DNA of 64,000 nucleotides from Chryseobacterium sp. ISL-6 (lineage in GTDB: Bacteria; Bacteroidota; Bacteroidia; Flavobacteriales; Weeksellaceae). The stretch spans positions 372,001 through 436,000 of the forward strand of contig NZ_JAGGPT010000010.1 of the NCBI RefSeq assembly GCF_018613715.1. The letters are read 5' to 3'. Below, in pieces: positions 1-8,372 of this stretch (its first letter is position 1; every line of letters starts with the position of its first letter). Under the pieces are notes generated by a model, which ran no database searches, had not been told where the DNA came from, and worked only from the letters and a program-made list of their open reading frames with translations. The position numbers were made by a program, and so were the translations under genes.

Positions 1-771
1 GCTGTAAAAGATTTTGACACCTATGATTTTTCGAATCTAAGAACCGGTGTTATGGCTGGGTCTGTATGCCCACCTGAAATTATGAAGAAGGTAGAAAACC
101 TTATGAATATCAAAGAAATGAGCATCTGTTATGGAATGACAGAAACTTCTCCCGTTTCTACTCAAACATTGATTGGAACTCCTTTGGAGAAGCAGGTCAG
201 TACAGTAGGTACCATTCAGGATCATCTTGAAATAAAAATTATTGATGAAACTGGTAAGGTTGTTGAACGTGGAGAACATGGAGAATTGTGTACCAGAGGA
301 TATTCGGTAATGCTAAAATACTGGAACGATCCGGAAAATACGCGAAAGGTTCTGGATGATGCGAGATGGATGCATACTGGAGATCTTGCGGTAATGGATT
401 CTGAGGGGTATATCACGATCTCCGGAAGGATAAAAGATCTGATCATTCGCGGTGGCGAGAATATTTCACCAAAAGAAATTGAAGACTTTTTATACACTTA
501 TCCTAACATTTTGGATGTTCAGATAATAGGAGTTCCAAGCGAAAAATTTGGGGAAGAAGTTATGGCCTGGGTTAAGGTGAGAAATGGGTTTAAAGTATCC
601 GAAGAAGAACTTCTTGATTATTGCAGGACAAAAATTGCCCATTATAAAATCCCTAAATACTGGAAATTTGTCGATGAGTTTCCAATGACGATCTCTGGAA
701 AAATCAGGAAAGTAGAAATGCGTGAGATTTCTGTTAAAGAGCTAAAACTAGATCAAATAAAGAACAAATAG
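1..771 (+). CDS. Acyl-CoA synthetase (AMP-forming), C-terminal part
   Basis: The frame is open from the first base of the window, so the N-terminal half lies upstream; 256 residues are seen. It belongs to the ANL adenylating family, which activates a carboxylic acid with ATP and passes it to CoA. Visible landmarks are the adenylate-binding YGMTETSPVS near residue 43, GELCTRGYSVMLKYW near residue 95, the HTGDLAVMD aspartate motif, the hinge region GRIKDLIIRGGENISPKEIE, and the C-terminal catalytic lysine in SGKIRKVEMRE. The order fits a medium/long-chain fatty-acyl-CoA synthetase; the exact substrate cannot be read from this part. It converges with rpoN, with a hairpin between the two genes. 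Confidence 0.9.
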   Translation, partial: AVKDFDTYDFSNLRTGVMAGSVCPPEIMKKVENLMNIKEMSICYGMTETSPVSTQTLIGTPLEKQVSTVGTIQDHLEIKIIDETGKVVERGEHGELCTRGYSVMLKYWNDPENTRKVLDDARWMHTGDLAVMDSEGYITISGRIKDLIIRGGENISPKEIEDFLYTYPNILDVQIIGVPSEKFGEEVMAWVKVRNGFKVSEEELLDYCRTKIAHYKIPKYWKFVDEFPMTISGKIRKVEMREISVKELKLDQIKNK

Positions 772-784
772 ATTCTTTAAATAT

Positions 785-807
785 AAAAATGCCCGGAGAT
801 CCGGGCA
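785..807 (-). terminator. Intrinsic terminator of rpoN
   Basis: GCCCGG and CCGGGC flank an AGAT loop at 791-806. Read on the minus strand the hairpin is followed by TTTTT, so it suits rpoN. On the plus strand there is no T tract, so it would end the acyl-CoA synthetase gene less efficiently. Confidence 0.75.
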
Positions 808-830
808 CTTCTATTATTATTAAACTTATA

Positions 831-2294
831 TTAAAGTTCTTTTCTTAATCTTGCAACAGGAATGTTAAGTTGTTCTCTGTATTTTGCGATTGTTCTTCGG
901 GCTATATTATACCCCTGTTCTTTTAAAATGACAACCAACGCATCATCTGTAAGTGGTTTTCTTTTATTTTCTTTACTGATAACTTCCATAAGATGGGTTT
1001 TGATCTCTTTTGTAGAAACCTCCTCTCCATCATCGTTCGTTAAACTATCAGAAAACAGGTCTTTAAGATATATAATACCGTTTGGAGTATCGGCATATTT
1101 ACTCTTTACTACTCTTGAGATCGTTGATATATCAAAACCAGTGATATCTGCAATATCTTTTAGGATCATTGGTTTTAAAGATTTTTCATCTCCGGTAATA
1201 AAATATTCTTTCTGGAATTTTACAATAGCCGTAATAGTCTGCAATAAGGTATTTTGACGCTGATTGATCGCATCAATATACCATTTTGCTGCATCTAGCT
1301 TTTGCTTGATAAATAATGCGGCCTGCTTATGTTCAGAAGAATTTTTATCGTGGGAATAGGTCGTTAGAATATCTTTATATTCCTCAGAGACTCTTAGAGT
1401 CGGTGCATTTTTACTGTTAAGCATTGGAATAACCAATCCGTCTTTTACCTGAATCACAAAATCCGGAATAATCTCCTGATTAATCGTAATAGTCTGGGTA
1501 TCAAAGTTTCCGCCAACTTTTGGAGATAATTTGGAAATCTCCTCCAAAGCATCTTTCAGATCCTCTTCTTCAATATCATACTTCTGAATGATCTTATTAT
1601 AATGCTTATTGGTAAGTGCATCAAATTGATGTCTGAGGATATTGGCAGCTAAAGAAACTGCTTTATCAGAGCTTACTTTCTTTTCTATTTGTAATAGAAG
1701 ACATTCTTGCAAACCTCTTGCTCCAACTCCAGACGGATCCAGCTTTTGAACATAGTTTTCTAAAATATCTTCTGCTTTTTCAGTAGTCGTATAAATTCCC
1801 TGAGAAAAGGCTAAGTCGTCAACAATAGATTTAATTTCTCTTCTTAAATAACCATCAGTATCTAAGTTTCCAATAATATATTCTGCGATCTTTATATCTT
1901 CAGGGTTAATATTTGCCAGGTGAATCTGCTCCAGCAAGTAATCATATAAAGACTGACCTTCTGTTAATAAACTTTCATTATCAAATTCCTCATCATCTGC
2001 AGAATAGTTACTGGAAGCTGTTTTATAACTAGGTTCATCATCATAGATATATTCATTCACATCAAAATCCGTTTCAATGCTTTCATTTCCTTCATTTTCA
2101 TAGGTATCTTCAAGAGCTGCATAATCATCTTCTTTAGATTCCTCTTTAGCAATTTCCAAGGCAGGATTTTCTTCTAACTCTCTTTCCAATTCTTCTTCAA
2201 ATTCCAAAGTATGAAGTTGAATCAGCTTCATTAGTTGGATCTGTTGCGGAGCCAGCTTTTGTCCTAACTTGAGTTGTAAGTGTTGTTTCAGCAT
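831..2294 (-). CDS. rpoN: RNA polymerase sigma-54 factor
   Basis: This 487-residue protein is the alternative sigma factor that recognises -24/-12 promoters and needs enhancer-binding ATPases. Region I is Gln/Leu-rich (residues 1-47, LKLGQKLAPQQIQLMKLIQL). Region II, at about 49-110, is very acidic. The C-terminus carries the diagnostic RpoN box ARRTIAKYRE near residues 465-474, inside the -24 recognition domain. Length and architecture are normal. It lies downstream of asnS on the same strand, but a strong terminator stands between them, so it probably has its own promoter in 2295-2412. No enhancer-binding activator is encoded in the window. Confidence 0.97.
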   Translation of the reverse strand: MLKQHLQLKLGQKLAPQQIQLMKLIQLHTLEFEEELERELEENPALEIAKEESKEDDYAALEDTYENEGNESIETDFDVNEYIYDDEPSYKTASSNYSADDEEFDNESLLTEGQSLYDYLLEQIHLANINPEDIKIAEYIIGNLDTDGYLRREIKSIVDDLAFSQGIYTTTEKAEDILENYVQKLDPSGVGARGLQECLLLQIEKKVSSDKAVSLAANILRHQFDALTNKHYNKIIQKYDIEEEDLKDALEEISKLSPKVGGNFDTQTITINQEIIPDFVIQVKDGLVIPMLNSKNAPTLRVSEEYKDILTTYSHDKNSSEHKQAALFIKQKLDAAKWYIDAINQRQNTLLQTITAIVKFQKEYFITGDEKSLKPMILKDIADITGFDISTISRVVKSKYADTPNGIIYLKDLFSDSLTNDDGEEVSTKEIKTHLMEVISKENKRKPLTDDALVVILKEQGYNIARRTIAKYREQLNIPVARLRKEL

Positions 2295-2412
2295 ATTACT
2301 CTTTGTGTTTTAACATAACATATTCCACGAATTTAATGAATTTTTTTCAAAAATTTCATATTTAGCATGATTTTTGCATTATAATATTTAACATAATAAA
2401 CTATTATAAAGT

Positions 2413-2447
2413 AAAAAAAGCCTTAAAATTTAATTTAAGGCTTTTTT
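2413..2447 (-). terminator. Intrinsic terminator of asnS
   Basis: A hairpin with 15-bp arms (2413-2427 and 2433-2447: seven A, GCC, TTAAA against its complement) carries A and T tracts on both sides and so could work in both directions. It sits six bases after the asnS stop codon and separates asnS from rpoN. Confidence 0.85.
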
Positions 2448-2452
2448 TATAT

Positions 2453-3901
2453 CTAAAACTCAGCGCTTTTCGGTGTCCTTGGGAAAGGAATCACGTCTCT
2501 GATGTTGGTCATTCCTGTTACGAAAAGGACAAGTCTTTCAAGACCCAATCCAAATCCTGCATGTGGTACAGAACCAAATTTTCTCGTATCCATATACCAC
2601 CAAAGTTCTTCTTCTTCCACATGCATCTCTTTCATTTTAGCTCTTAAAACTTCAATTCTTTCTTCTCTTTCAGAACCGCCAATAATTTCTCCAATTCCAG
2701 GGAAAAGAACGTCCATTGCTCTTACCGTTTTATTATCATCATTCAAACGCATATAGAATGCTTTGATGTCTTTTGGATAATCAAATAAAACTACAGGACT
2801 TTCAAAATGCTTCTCTACAAGGAATCTTTCATGTTCAGATTGAAGATCAGCTCCCCAACTCTCGATCGGGAATTGGAATTTACCTTTTTTATTTTCTTTA
2901 GAGTTTAATAATATATCAATAGCTTCTGTATAGCTTACACGCATAAAACGCTTTGCTACTACATTTTGTAATTTCTCAATAAGCCCTTCTTTTGCTCTTT
3001 CTTTTTCCGGTTTAGATTTTTGTTCTTCAACAAATCTGTTATCCAGGAACTCCAAATCATCCTTACAGTTATCCAGTACATACTGAATTACATATTTTAA
3101 GAAATCTTCAGCAAGATCAATATTGTCTTCAAGGTTGTTAAATGCAACTTCAGGCTCTACCATCCAGAATTCTGCAAGGTGGCGTGTTGTATTAGAATTT
3201 TCTGCACGGAAAGTAGGTCCGAATGTATAAATTCTTCCTAATCCCATTGCAGCAGTTTCCCCCTCCAACTGTCCAGAAACCGTTAGGTTTGTTTTCTTAC
3301 CAAAGAAATCCTGGCTGTAATCAATCTCTCCGTCTTCAGTTCTTGGAATATTGTTTAAATCAAAGTTTGTTACTCCAAACATTTCTCCTGCACCTTCAGC
3401 ATCTGCACCGGTAACTATTGGTGTATGGATGTTGAAGAACTGGTTCTGGTTAAAGAATGAATGAATAGCAAAGGTTACTGCATGACGTACTCTGAAAACA
3501 GCTCCAAACAAATTGGTTCTGAATCTTAAGTGCGCCTGCTCACGAAGCTTTTCTAAGCTATGTTTTTTAGGCTGAAGAATTGTAGTTTGCAATTCTTCTG
3601 TAAAGTTGTCACCTAAAATAATGATCTTTTTAGCAATAATTTCCACCGTTTGTCCGGCACCCTGGCTTTCTACTACTTCTCCAACTATTTTAAGAGAAGA
3701 AGCTGTACTAATTTTATTGATAATTTCTTTATCAAAATTTTCAAAATCAACAACTATTTGCAAATTATTAATTGTAGATCCATCATTAAGTGCTATAAAG
3801 CGATTTGCACGGAAAGCTTTCACCCAGCCGTATACCGTAATGTCATGATGTAATACTTTTTTGTAATCCTGTAGGATTTCTTTAATCGTCTGCTTTTTCA
3901 T
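2453..3901 (-). CDS. asnS: Asparaginyl-tRNA synthetase
   Basis: This class IIb aminoacyl-tRNA synthetase charges tRNA-Asn. An N-terminal OB-fold anticodon-binding domain (about residues 15-110, starting ITVYGWVKAFRANRF) precedes the catalytic core. Motif 2 is FRAENSNTTRHLAEFWMVEP and motif 3 is GFGLGLERLVLFVTG near the C-terminus. At 482 residues it is slightly longer than E. coli AsnRS, with extra charged sequence around residues 275-315. A TAACTTTG box on the minus strand (3940-3947) lies about 38 bases before the start and is the likely -7 element; no matching TTG is seen at -33. No leader peptide or attenuator is visible here, in contrast to tyrS. Confidence 0.97.
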   Translation of the reverse strand: MKKQTIKEILQDYKKVLHHDITVYGWVKAFRANRFIALNDGSTINNLQIVVDFENFDKEIINKISTASSLKIVGEVVESQGAGQTVEIIAKKIIILGDNFTEELQTTILQPKKHSLEKLREQAHLRFRTNLFGAVFRVRHAVTFAIHSFFNQNQFFNIHTPIVTGADAEGAGEMFGVTNFDLNNIPRTEDGEIDYSQDFFGKKTNLTVSGQLEGETAAMGLGRIYTFGPTFRAENSNTTRHLAEFWMVEPEVAFNNLEDNIDLAEDFLKYVIQYVLDNCKDDLEFLDNRFVEEQKSKPEKERAKEGLIEKLQNVVAKRFMRVSYTEAIDILLNSKENKKGKFQFPIESWGADLQSEHERFLVEKHFESPVVLFDYPKDIKAFYMRLNDDNKTVRAMDVLFPGIGEIIGGSEREERIEVLRAKMKEMHVEEEELWWYMDTRKFGSVPHAGFGLGLERLVLFVTGMTNIRDVIPFPRTPKSAEF

Positions 3902-3948
3902 TTGTTGATTATAAATTTTCGTATAAAAATTAATGTCCGCAAAGTTAC

Positions 3949-3979
3949 AAAAAAACAGCGCAAGTTGATGATTGCACTG
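3949..3979 (-). terminator. Intrinsic terminator of the envelope operon
   Basis: On the minus strand CAGTGCAA pairs with TTGCGCTG (one G-U pair) around an 8-nt loop, followed by seven T. It lies after the CDP-alcohol phosphotransferase gene and just before the asnS -7 box, so it ends the upstream operon rather than attenuating asnS. Confidence 0.75.
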
Positions 3980-4036
3980 TCTTTTAAAAAATCAATAATC
4001 AATTATTTAATCTAAAGTCCACTTGTTTCTGTTTAT

Positions 4037-4636
4037 TTAATTAAAGAAGATAGTCTTCTTTCGCCGTTTACCATTTCTGATTTTCCAGGCATGATAGGAG
4101 CTTGGAACATCATACTGCCATTTTGGAAGCAGTAAAATAATTAAGATCACATCGATATGGGAGATTAATCCTAAACCAATCGCTATGTAAAATGCCCAGC
4201 CAATTTCCTGAAATCCTATCAGATAAGTAAATGCAATCAGTAAACTCAATCCCCACATTTTTGCTAAAAAAGCATGAGTACAGGTTTCTTTTCCAAATTT
4301 CCAGAGGCTTACCATATAACAAAGGGCTTCCATAATAAAAATCAGAAGTATACCTTCCCATTCATTTTTTATCATTTCCGGGTAAAGGATGTAAGATGAA
4401 ACACCTAAAGAAAGCCAGAAAATAAGATCCGTCTGACTATCCAATCTTCTTAATTTTTCTGATGAAACCCCAGTCTTTCGGGCAATAATTCCATCAAAAA
4501 TATCGGTCAGTAATCCAATGTACATTAATATTAATATCGAAGACCTTGAATCCCCACCTTTAAAATAACTTAAGAGAATAACAACAGGAGCAATAAAAAA
4601 TCTTATTGCAATAAGTAAATAGGGTAACTTTTTCAT
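4037..4636 (-). CDS. CDP-alcohol phosphatidyltransferase family membrane protein
   Basis: This 199-residue multi-pass membrane protein transfers a phospho-alcohol or phosphatidyl group from a CDP-linked donor. The family motif is visible near residues 42-67: DIFDGIIAR followed by LDSQTD. That preserves four aspartates, the first Gly and the Ala-Arg pair. The second motif glycine, present in PssA elsewhere in this window (GVQLDSLAD), is a leucine here (LRRLDSQTD). The family member and substrate are therefore uncertain. It is the last gene of a tight operon, 12 bases after the preceding gene, whose two other members are exported envelope proteins. Confidence 0.85.
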   Translation of the reverse strand: MKKLPYLLIAIRFFIAPVVILLSYFKGGDSRSSILILMYIGLLTDIFDGIIARKTGVSSEKLRRLDSQTDLIFWLSLGVSSYILYPEMIKNEWEGILLIFIMEALCYMVSLWKFGKETCTHAFLAKMWGLSLLIAFTYLIGFQEIGWAFYIAIGLGLISHIDVILIILLLPKWQYDVPSSYHAWKIRNGKRRKKTIFFN

Positions 4637-4648
4637 AATGCTGTATTT

Positions 4649-5278
4649 TTAAAATCTAAAATTTACACTCGTCTCTACTGAAAAGGAATTAAAACCAGAA
4701 GGGACTGCATGCTTTGCCCAAAGCCGATATGGCATATAGGAAACCTGAATCCCCAACCCAAAATTATTTTTCCAAAACCTTACTCCCTGTCCAATCCTGA
4801 TTGAAGAGACACCTTCTATATTTGTATCAATGTATACCGTGTTTTCACTAAGGTCATCTTTTCTGTTATCAGAAATATTTTTATCATTAAAGAAAAGATT
4901 ATGGAGACTCAATTCACTTACCCATTCTATATTGTTATTTCCAACGAGATACTCTTTTACCATTCTTATTCCTACATTGAAAAGGAATTCTTTAGAACGG
5001 ATATTGTAAAACAGTCCTTTTTTTTCATATTCAAAATTGTACCGGCTTCCGCTATGGTAAAAATTTAACCCGAATTCAAGATGCGCTTTATTTTCATCAA
5101 TAGGATATCGATACCAATAGCCTAAATAAACACCAGGTATTTGTCTTTCTTTATAAGATGAAAAACTCAGAAAGCTTCCTGCTTCAATCATTGATCGCTT
5201 ATCACTTTTCCTAGTTTCTATAAGTACTTGTGCATGAAGGTTTACAACCATCAGAACACAAAGAATTAGTATTTTCAT
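4649..5278 (-). CDS. Exported protein, probably outer-membrane beta-barrel-like, unknown function
   Basis: I place the start at the ATG at 5278, giving 209 residues that begin with a clear signal peptide (MKILILCVLMVVNLHAQ). An upstream in-frame ATG at 5341 would add residues that mask the signal and overlap the preceding gene. The mature part alternates hydrophobic and polar residues and ends in FSVETSVNFRF, with a terminal aromatic residue as in outer-membrane barrels. I do not recognise a named family. It lies 10 bases after the surface-repeat gene and 12 bases before the CDP-alcohol phosphotransferase gene, so the three are very likely co-transcribed. Confidence 0.7.
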   Translation of the reverse strand: MKILILCVLMVVNLHAQVLIETRKSDKRSMIEAGSFLSFSSYKERQIPGVYLGYWYRYPIDENKAHLEFGLNFYHSGSRYNFEYEKKGLFYNIRSKEFLFNVGIRMVKEYLVGNNNIEWVSELSLHNLFFNDKNISDNRKDDLSENTVYIDTNIEGVSSIRIGQGVRFWKNNFGLGIQVSYMPYRLWAKHAVPSGFNSFSVETSVNFRF

Positions 5279-5288
5279 TTCGAAGGTT

Positions 5289-5954
5289 TTAAAAGTTGAT
5301 AAAAGGCAGACTTCGCTTACCATTTTTATTCCAGAAACCAATTTGAAGTCCTTTCATCTTATTAGATTTATTGATTAGGCCCATTTGTATCCCCTTCATA
5401 TTATCAACTCTATTATGAACACCTATCTGCATTCCTTTTAGCTCATCAGCATCATTAAAAATGGATATGCTTATTCCATTCAGTTCTTTACTACTTATAC
5501 CCAAACCAGAAATGACAACTCCACTCCCTTTATCAATATCAGTCGTTAAGCCTCCGATCGAAAGCCCTTGCATGGTATCCCCATAATTATACAGCGAAAC
5601 AGAAACTCCGTTGTGGCTGATACTCCTCCCATATCCTGCTCCGGAAATATTAAGTCCGTTTACCACGAGATGAGGCTCTGTATTTGCGGTTCTTGAAGGA
5701 TCAAAAAACATCCAGATCACCAGGCCAACAGGGTTTGGCTCGAGATTAATACCATTGATTCGTCTCATATTCCCTTTATAGTCATCAAAAGCGTCCCCCA
5801 TTCCGACAGCAATACCATCAACTTTTTTTATGTTTTTTTTCAGAGGAGTAAATGCTATTAATTTCGTTTTATTTCCCAAGACAGCAAGGCTATCCTGAGC
5901 ATACAATACAGTACTTGTAAAAGCACTTATTATTAAAAAAATCATTGTTTTCAT
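5289..5954 (-). CDS. Exported surface-repeat protein (LA_2272-like)
   Basis: This 221-residue protein has a signal peptide (MKTMIFLIISAFTSTVLYAQ). Its C-terminal half has tandem degenerate repeats of roughly 18-20 residues: KGMQIGVHN, KGIQMGLIN and KGLQIGFWN, with looser copies upstream (NGISISIFN, QGLSIGGLT). It ends in GKRSLPFINF. This pattern matches the LA_2272-type surface repeat proteins common in Bacteroidota, whose function is not established. It is the first gene of a three-gene operon and has a well-formed promoter at 5980-6010. It is divergent from an HTH regulator gene. Confidence 0.75.
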   Translation of the reverse strand: MKTMIFLIISAFTSTVLYAQDSLAVLGNKTKLIAFTPLKKNIKKVDGIAVGMGDAFDDYKGNMRRINGINLEPNPVGLVIWMFFDPSRTANTEPHLVVNGLNISGAGYGRSISHNGVSVSLYNYGDTMQGLSIGGLTTDIDKGSGVVISGLGISSKELNGISISIFNDADELKGMQIGVHNRVDNMKGIQMGLINKSNKMKGLQIGFWNKNGKRSLPFINF

Positions 5955-5979
5955 AATTCATTATTTTAAAATTACAGTT

Positions 5980-6010
5980 CAAAATTATCCTCGGAAAACG
6001 CTATTCTCAA
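5980..6010 (-). promoter_or_regulatory. Bacteroidota-type promoter of the envelope operon
   Basis: On the minus strand TTG (6010-6008) is followed by 20 nt and TAATTTTG (5987-5980), matching the -33/-7 consensus TTG-N19-21-TANNTTTG. The start codon of the surface-repeat gene is about 25 nt downstream of the box. Confidence 0.7.
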
Positions 6011-6039
6011 TGTGAAAAGGAATTAAAAAAAATACTACA

Positions 6040-6056
6040 TTTGTGAAAATCACAAA
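6040..6056. promoter_or_regulatory. Inverted repeat at the start of the HTH regulator gene
   Basis: TTTGTGA-AAA-TCACAAA is a perfect 7-bp inverted repeat. It overlaps a TACATTTG box (6036-6043) and ends two bases before the ATG at 6059. This is a plausible operator for the downstream HTH regulator or a neighbour. Binding is inferred only. Confidence 0.45.
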
Positions 6057-6058
6057 AC

Positions 6059-6985
6059 ATGCATCAGGAAGCATTATTGAAAGAAATTCGAAGAAAAATT
6101 GGAGATCGGTCATTGAATGATGAGATTGCTAATATTCTCAATATAAGCTATGATGCAGCGCATAGACGTACTTCTTTAAAAGCAAAATTCAGTTTTGAAG
6201 AAGCTTTAGAGCTTGCAAAGTATTATCAGATCTCTTTGGATCAGTATTTAGGTTCCGAGAACCAGCTGGTTGTAAAAAGAACACAACCTGTAAGAACCAC
6301 AGAAGATTTATTAAACTACTTTGAAAACTCACTTAAGATTCTGGATGTTTTTCATAATATTACCCATTCGCAGGTTTTTTATTCAGCAAAGGATATCCCT
6401 TTTTTCTATACGATCTCAGACTCCATATTATCCCGTTTCAAATTTTATGTATGGATGAATTTATTAAATCAGGATCAGTTTCTAAGTCCATTTAATGAAT
6501 TCAGGATGCAATATCATTCGCCAAAAAATGAAATGCTTATTGAGTTGTACAATAAACAAAATGTCACCGAGATCTGGAATGATACTACAATAATGAGCGC
6601 ATTGCGGCAAATATCTTTTTATTTTGAAATCGGATTATTGCAAAAGGCAGACGCTGTTTTAATCCTGGAGGATTTAAAAAAGCTACTCGAAGATCTAGAA
6701 AACAAAACCCTTCAAAAATCTAATTTTCAAATATTTGCAAATGATTTAGTAATTTTAAACAATAGTATTTTATTTAAGAATGATCAACAGTGTTCTTTTT
6801 TTATTCCGTTCAGTATGTTCGGTTATATGATGACTAATGATGAGATGACCTGTAAGGATTCTCTAAGTTATTTTGAGCATCAGATTAAAAATTCCAGATC
6901 ATTGAATACTTCGGGGAATCGTGACAGAAAAATGTTCTTTAATACAATGTATCAGCAGATTGAAAATTTAAAAGAAAAATTATAA
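6059..6985 (+). CDS. Helix-turn-helix transcriptional regulator
   Basis: The N-terminal 65 residues form an XRE-like helix-turn-helix region: LNDEIANILNISYDAAHRR followed by FSFEEALELAKYYQISLDQYL. The remaining 240 residues are an all-helical-looking domain I cannot assign. Its stop codon overlaps the start of the next gene by one base (TAATG), so the two are translationally coupled. It is divergent from the surface-repeat operon, which makes that operon a plausible target. A perfect inverted repeat sits immediately before the start codon. Confidence 0.8.
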   Translation: MHQEALLKEIRRKIGDRSLNDEIANILNISYDAAHRRTSLKAKFSFEEALELAKYYQISLDQYLGSENQLVVKRTQPVRTTEDLLNYFENSLKILDVFHNITHSQVFYSAKDIPFFYTISDSILSRFKFYVWMNLLNQDQFLSPFNEFRMQYHSPKNEMLIELYNKQNVTEIWNDTTIMSALRQISFYFEIGLLQKADAVLILEDLKKLLEDLENKTLQKSNFQIFANDLVILNNSILFKNDQQCSFFIPFSMFGYMMTNDEMTCKDSLSYFEHQIKNSRSLNTSGNRDRKMFFNTMYQQIENLKEKL

Positions 6986-7788
6986 TGAATACATTACGTA
7001 ATGGCGAATTTTTCGGACAAACCAATGAAATACTGGATTGTAATGGCCTTACCTTTACGGATACAGAATACACCCATCCATATGTTGATTGGCATTACCA
7101 TGAGAATGCCTATTTCACATTTCTTCTTGAGGGACATGTTACCGAAGGAAATAAAAAAGAAGTTTACGATTGCTCTGCCGGAACACTTTTATACCATTGT
7201 TGGGAAGATACACACTACAATATAAAACCAGAGGTATTTACGAGAGGTTTTCACATTGAAATTGCTAAAGATTGGTTTGAAAACCACCAGATTTCAAGAG
7301 ATAGCCTTGAGGGAAGTTTTAATATTAAAAACCCTGCTATACAGATTCTGACCTATCAAATATTTAAAGAAACAAAATTAAACGATCTGAATATCGAATT
7401 GTCTGTTCATCAGTTATTGTTAAATATTTTCAGTCAATTAAAACAAGAGACTAAAAGCCAGGAAAAGAATCCCCTGTGGACACGTAAAATCGATGAATTA
7501 CTACGTGAAAGTTTTACAGAAAAACTGAATCTCACACAACTTGCACAAATTTTAGATATTCATCCTATGCATCTCAGCAGAGATTTCCATAAATATTTCC
7601 ACTGTAACCTAGGAGATTACATCAGAAAATTGAAAGTGAATAAGTCGTTAAGTCTGCTTCATAACAGCCAAGAATCTCTAACTGATATTGCCCTGGATTG
7701 TGGCTTTTCTGATCAGAGCCATTTCATTCGGTGTTTCAGAGAGAACATCGGAATTACTCCTTTAAAGTATAAGAATTTGTTAAAATAA
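6985..7788 (+). CDS. AraC family transcriptional regulator
   Basis: This 267-residue protein has an N-terminal cupin-like sensing half (YVDWHYHENAYFTFLLEGHV) and a C-terminal AraC double helix-turn-helix from about residue 165. The two HTHs are LTQLAQILDIHPMHLSRDFH and DIALDCGFSDQSHFIRCFRE, the latter being the family signature, ending GITPLKYK. The start overlaps the stop of the upstream HTH gene by one base. The effector is not predictable. The gene converges with rimM. Confidence 0.93.
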   Translation: MNTLRNGEFFGQTNEILDCNGLTFTDTEYTHPYVDWHYHENAYFTFLLEGHVTEGNKKEVYDCSAGTLLYHCWEDTHYNIKPEVFTRGFHIEIAKDWFENHQISRDSLEGSFNIKNPAIQILTYQIFKETKLNDLNIELSVHQLLLNIFSQLKQETKSQEKNPLWTRKIDELLRESFTEKLNLTQLAQILDIHPMHLSRDFHKYFHCNLGDYIRKLKVNKSLSLLHNSQESLTDIALDCGFSDQSHFIRCFRENIGITPLKYKNLLK

Positions 7789-7817
7789 GTAATTGTAATA
7801 AAATAGTAACTCTTTTA

Positions 7818-8360
7818 TTACTCGTCTTTTTTGGAAGGAACCAAAAAGACATCGATAAGACCTTCGGGAAGTTGCATTTTAATGAATCTTTCTTCTCTAT
7901 TCACTTCAAAGATCCAGTCTTTGATGATAGGAATTACCACTTCTTTTCCATCGAGATTGGTTACAAAATAATTCTGAGCAGTCTGATCATTTATAGATCT
8001 TATAACGCCGCAGTCATTATCATTTGCATCAAGAATATTAAATCCTACTACCTCGTGGTAATAAAATTGTTTTCCGGAGAGTTTCGGCAAAGTAGCAAGC
8101 GGCAAATACACACTTTTTCCCAATGATTGGTCTACTAATGCCTCTGAAGAGTTTTTAAATGCAATATTCAGAGCATCTAATTTACTCCATGATGATTTTT
8201 CAATAAAAAAAGGAACCAATAATCCGTTGATTTCAACGAATATTGATTCCAGTTTATTGTAAAGTTCGGGTTGATCGGTATCCAATTTAAGGATAACATT
8301 ACCCGCAAGGCCATGTCTGCGTGTGATTTTACCTAAAAAGTAGCAATCTTCTTTACGCAT
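7818..8360 (-). CDS. rimM: 16S rRNA processing protein RimM
   Basis: This 180-residue protein binds ribosomal protein S19 and helps mature the 30S subunit head. The N-terminal RimM domain opens with CYFLGKITRRHGLAGNVIL. The C-terminal PRC-barrel part includes YYHEVVGFNILDAN and VVIPIIKDWIFEVN. It directly follows rpsP (12 bases), the usual gene order, and is presumably expressed from the rpsP promoter. Confidence 0.95.
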   Translation of the reverse strand: MRKEDCYFLGKITRRHGLAGNVILKLDTDQPELYNKLESIFVEINGLLVPFFIEKSSWSKLDALNIAFKNSSEALVDQSLGKSVYLPLATLPKLSGKQFYYHEVVGFNILDANDNDCGVIRSINDQTAQNYFVTNLDGKEVVIPIIKDWIFEVNREERFIKMQLPEGLIDVFLVPSKKDE

Positions 8361-8372
8361 ACAGGTTGTTTC

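Noticed and set aside
3949..3979. A possible attenuator in front of asnS
   Set aside because: The hairpin lies upstream of the likely asnS -7 box (3940-3947) and is placed as the terminator of the preceding operon. No Asn-rich leader frame was found.
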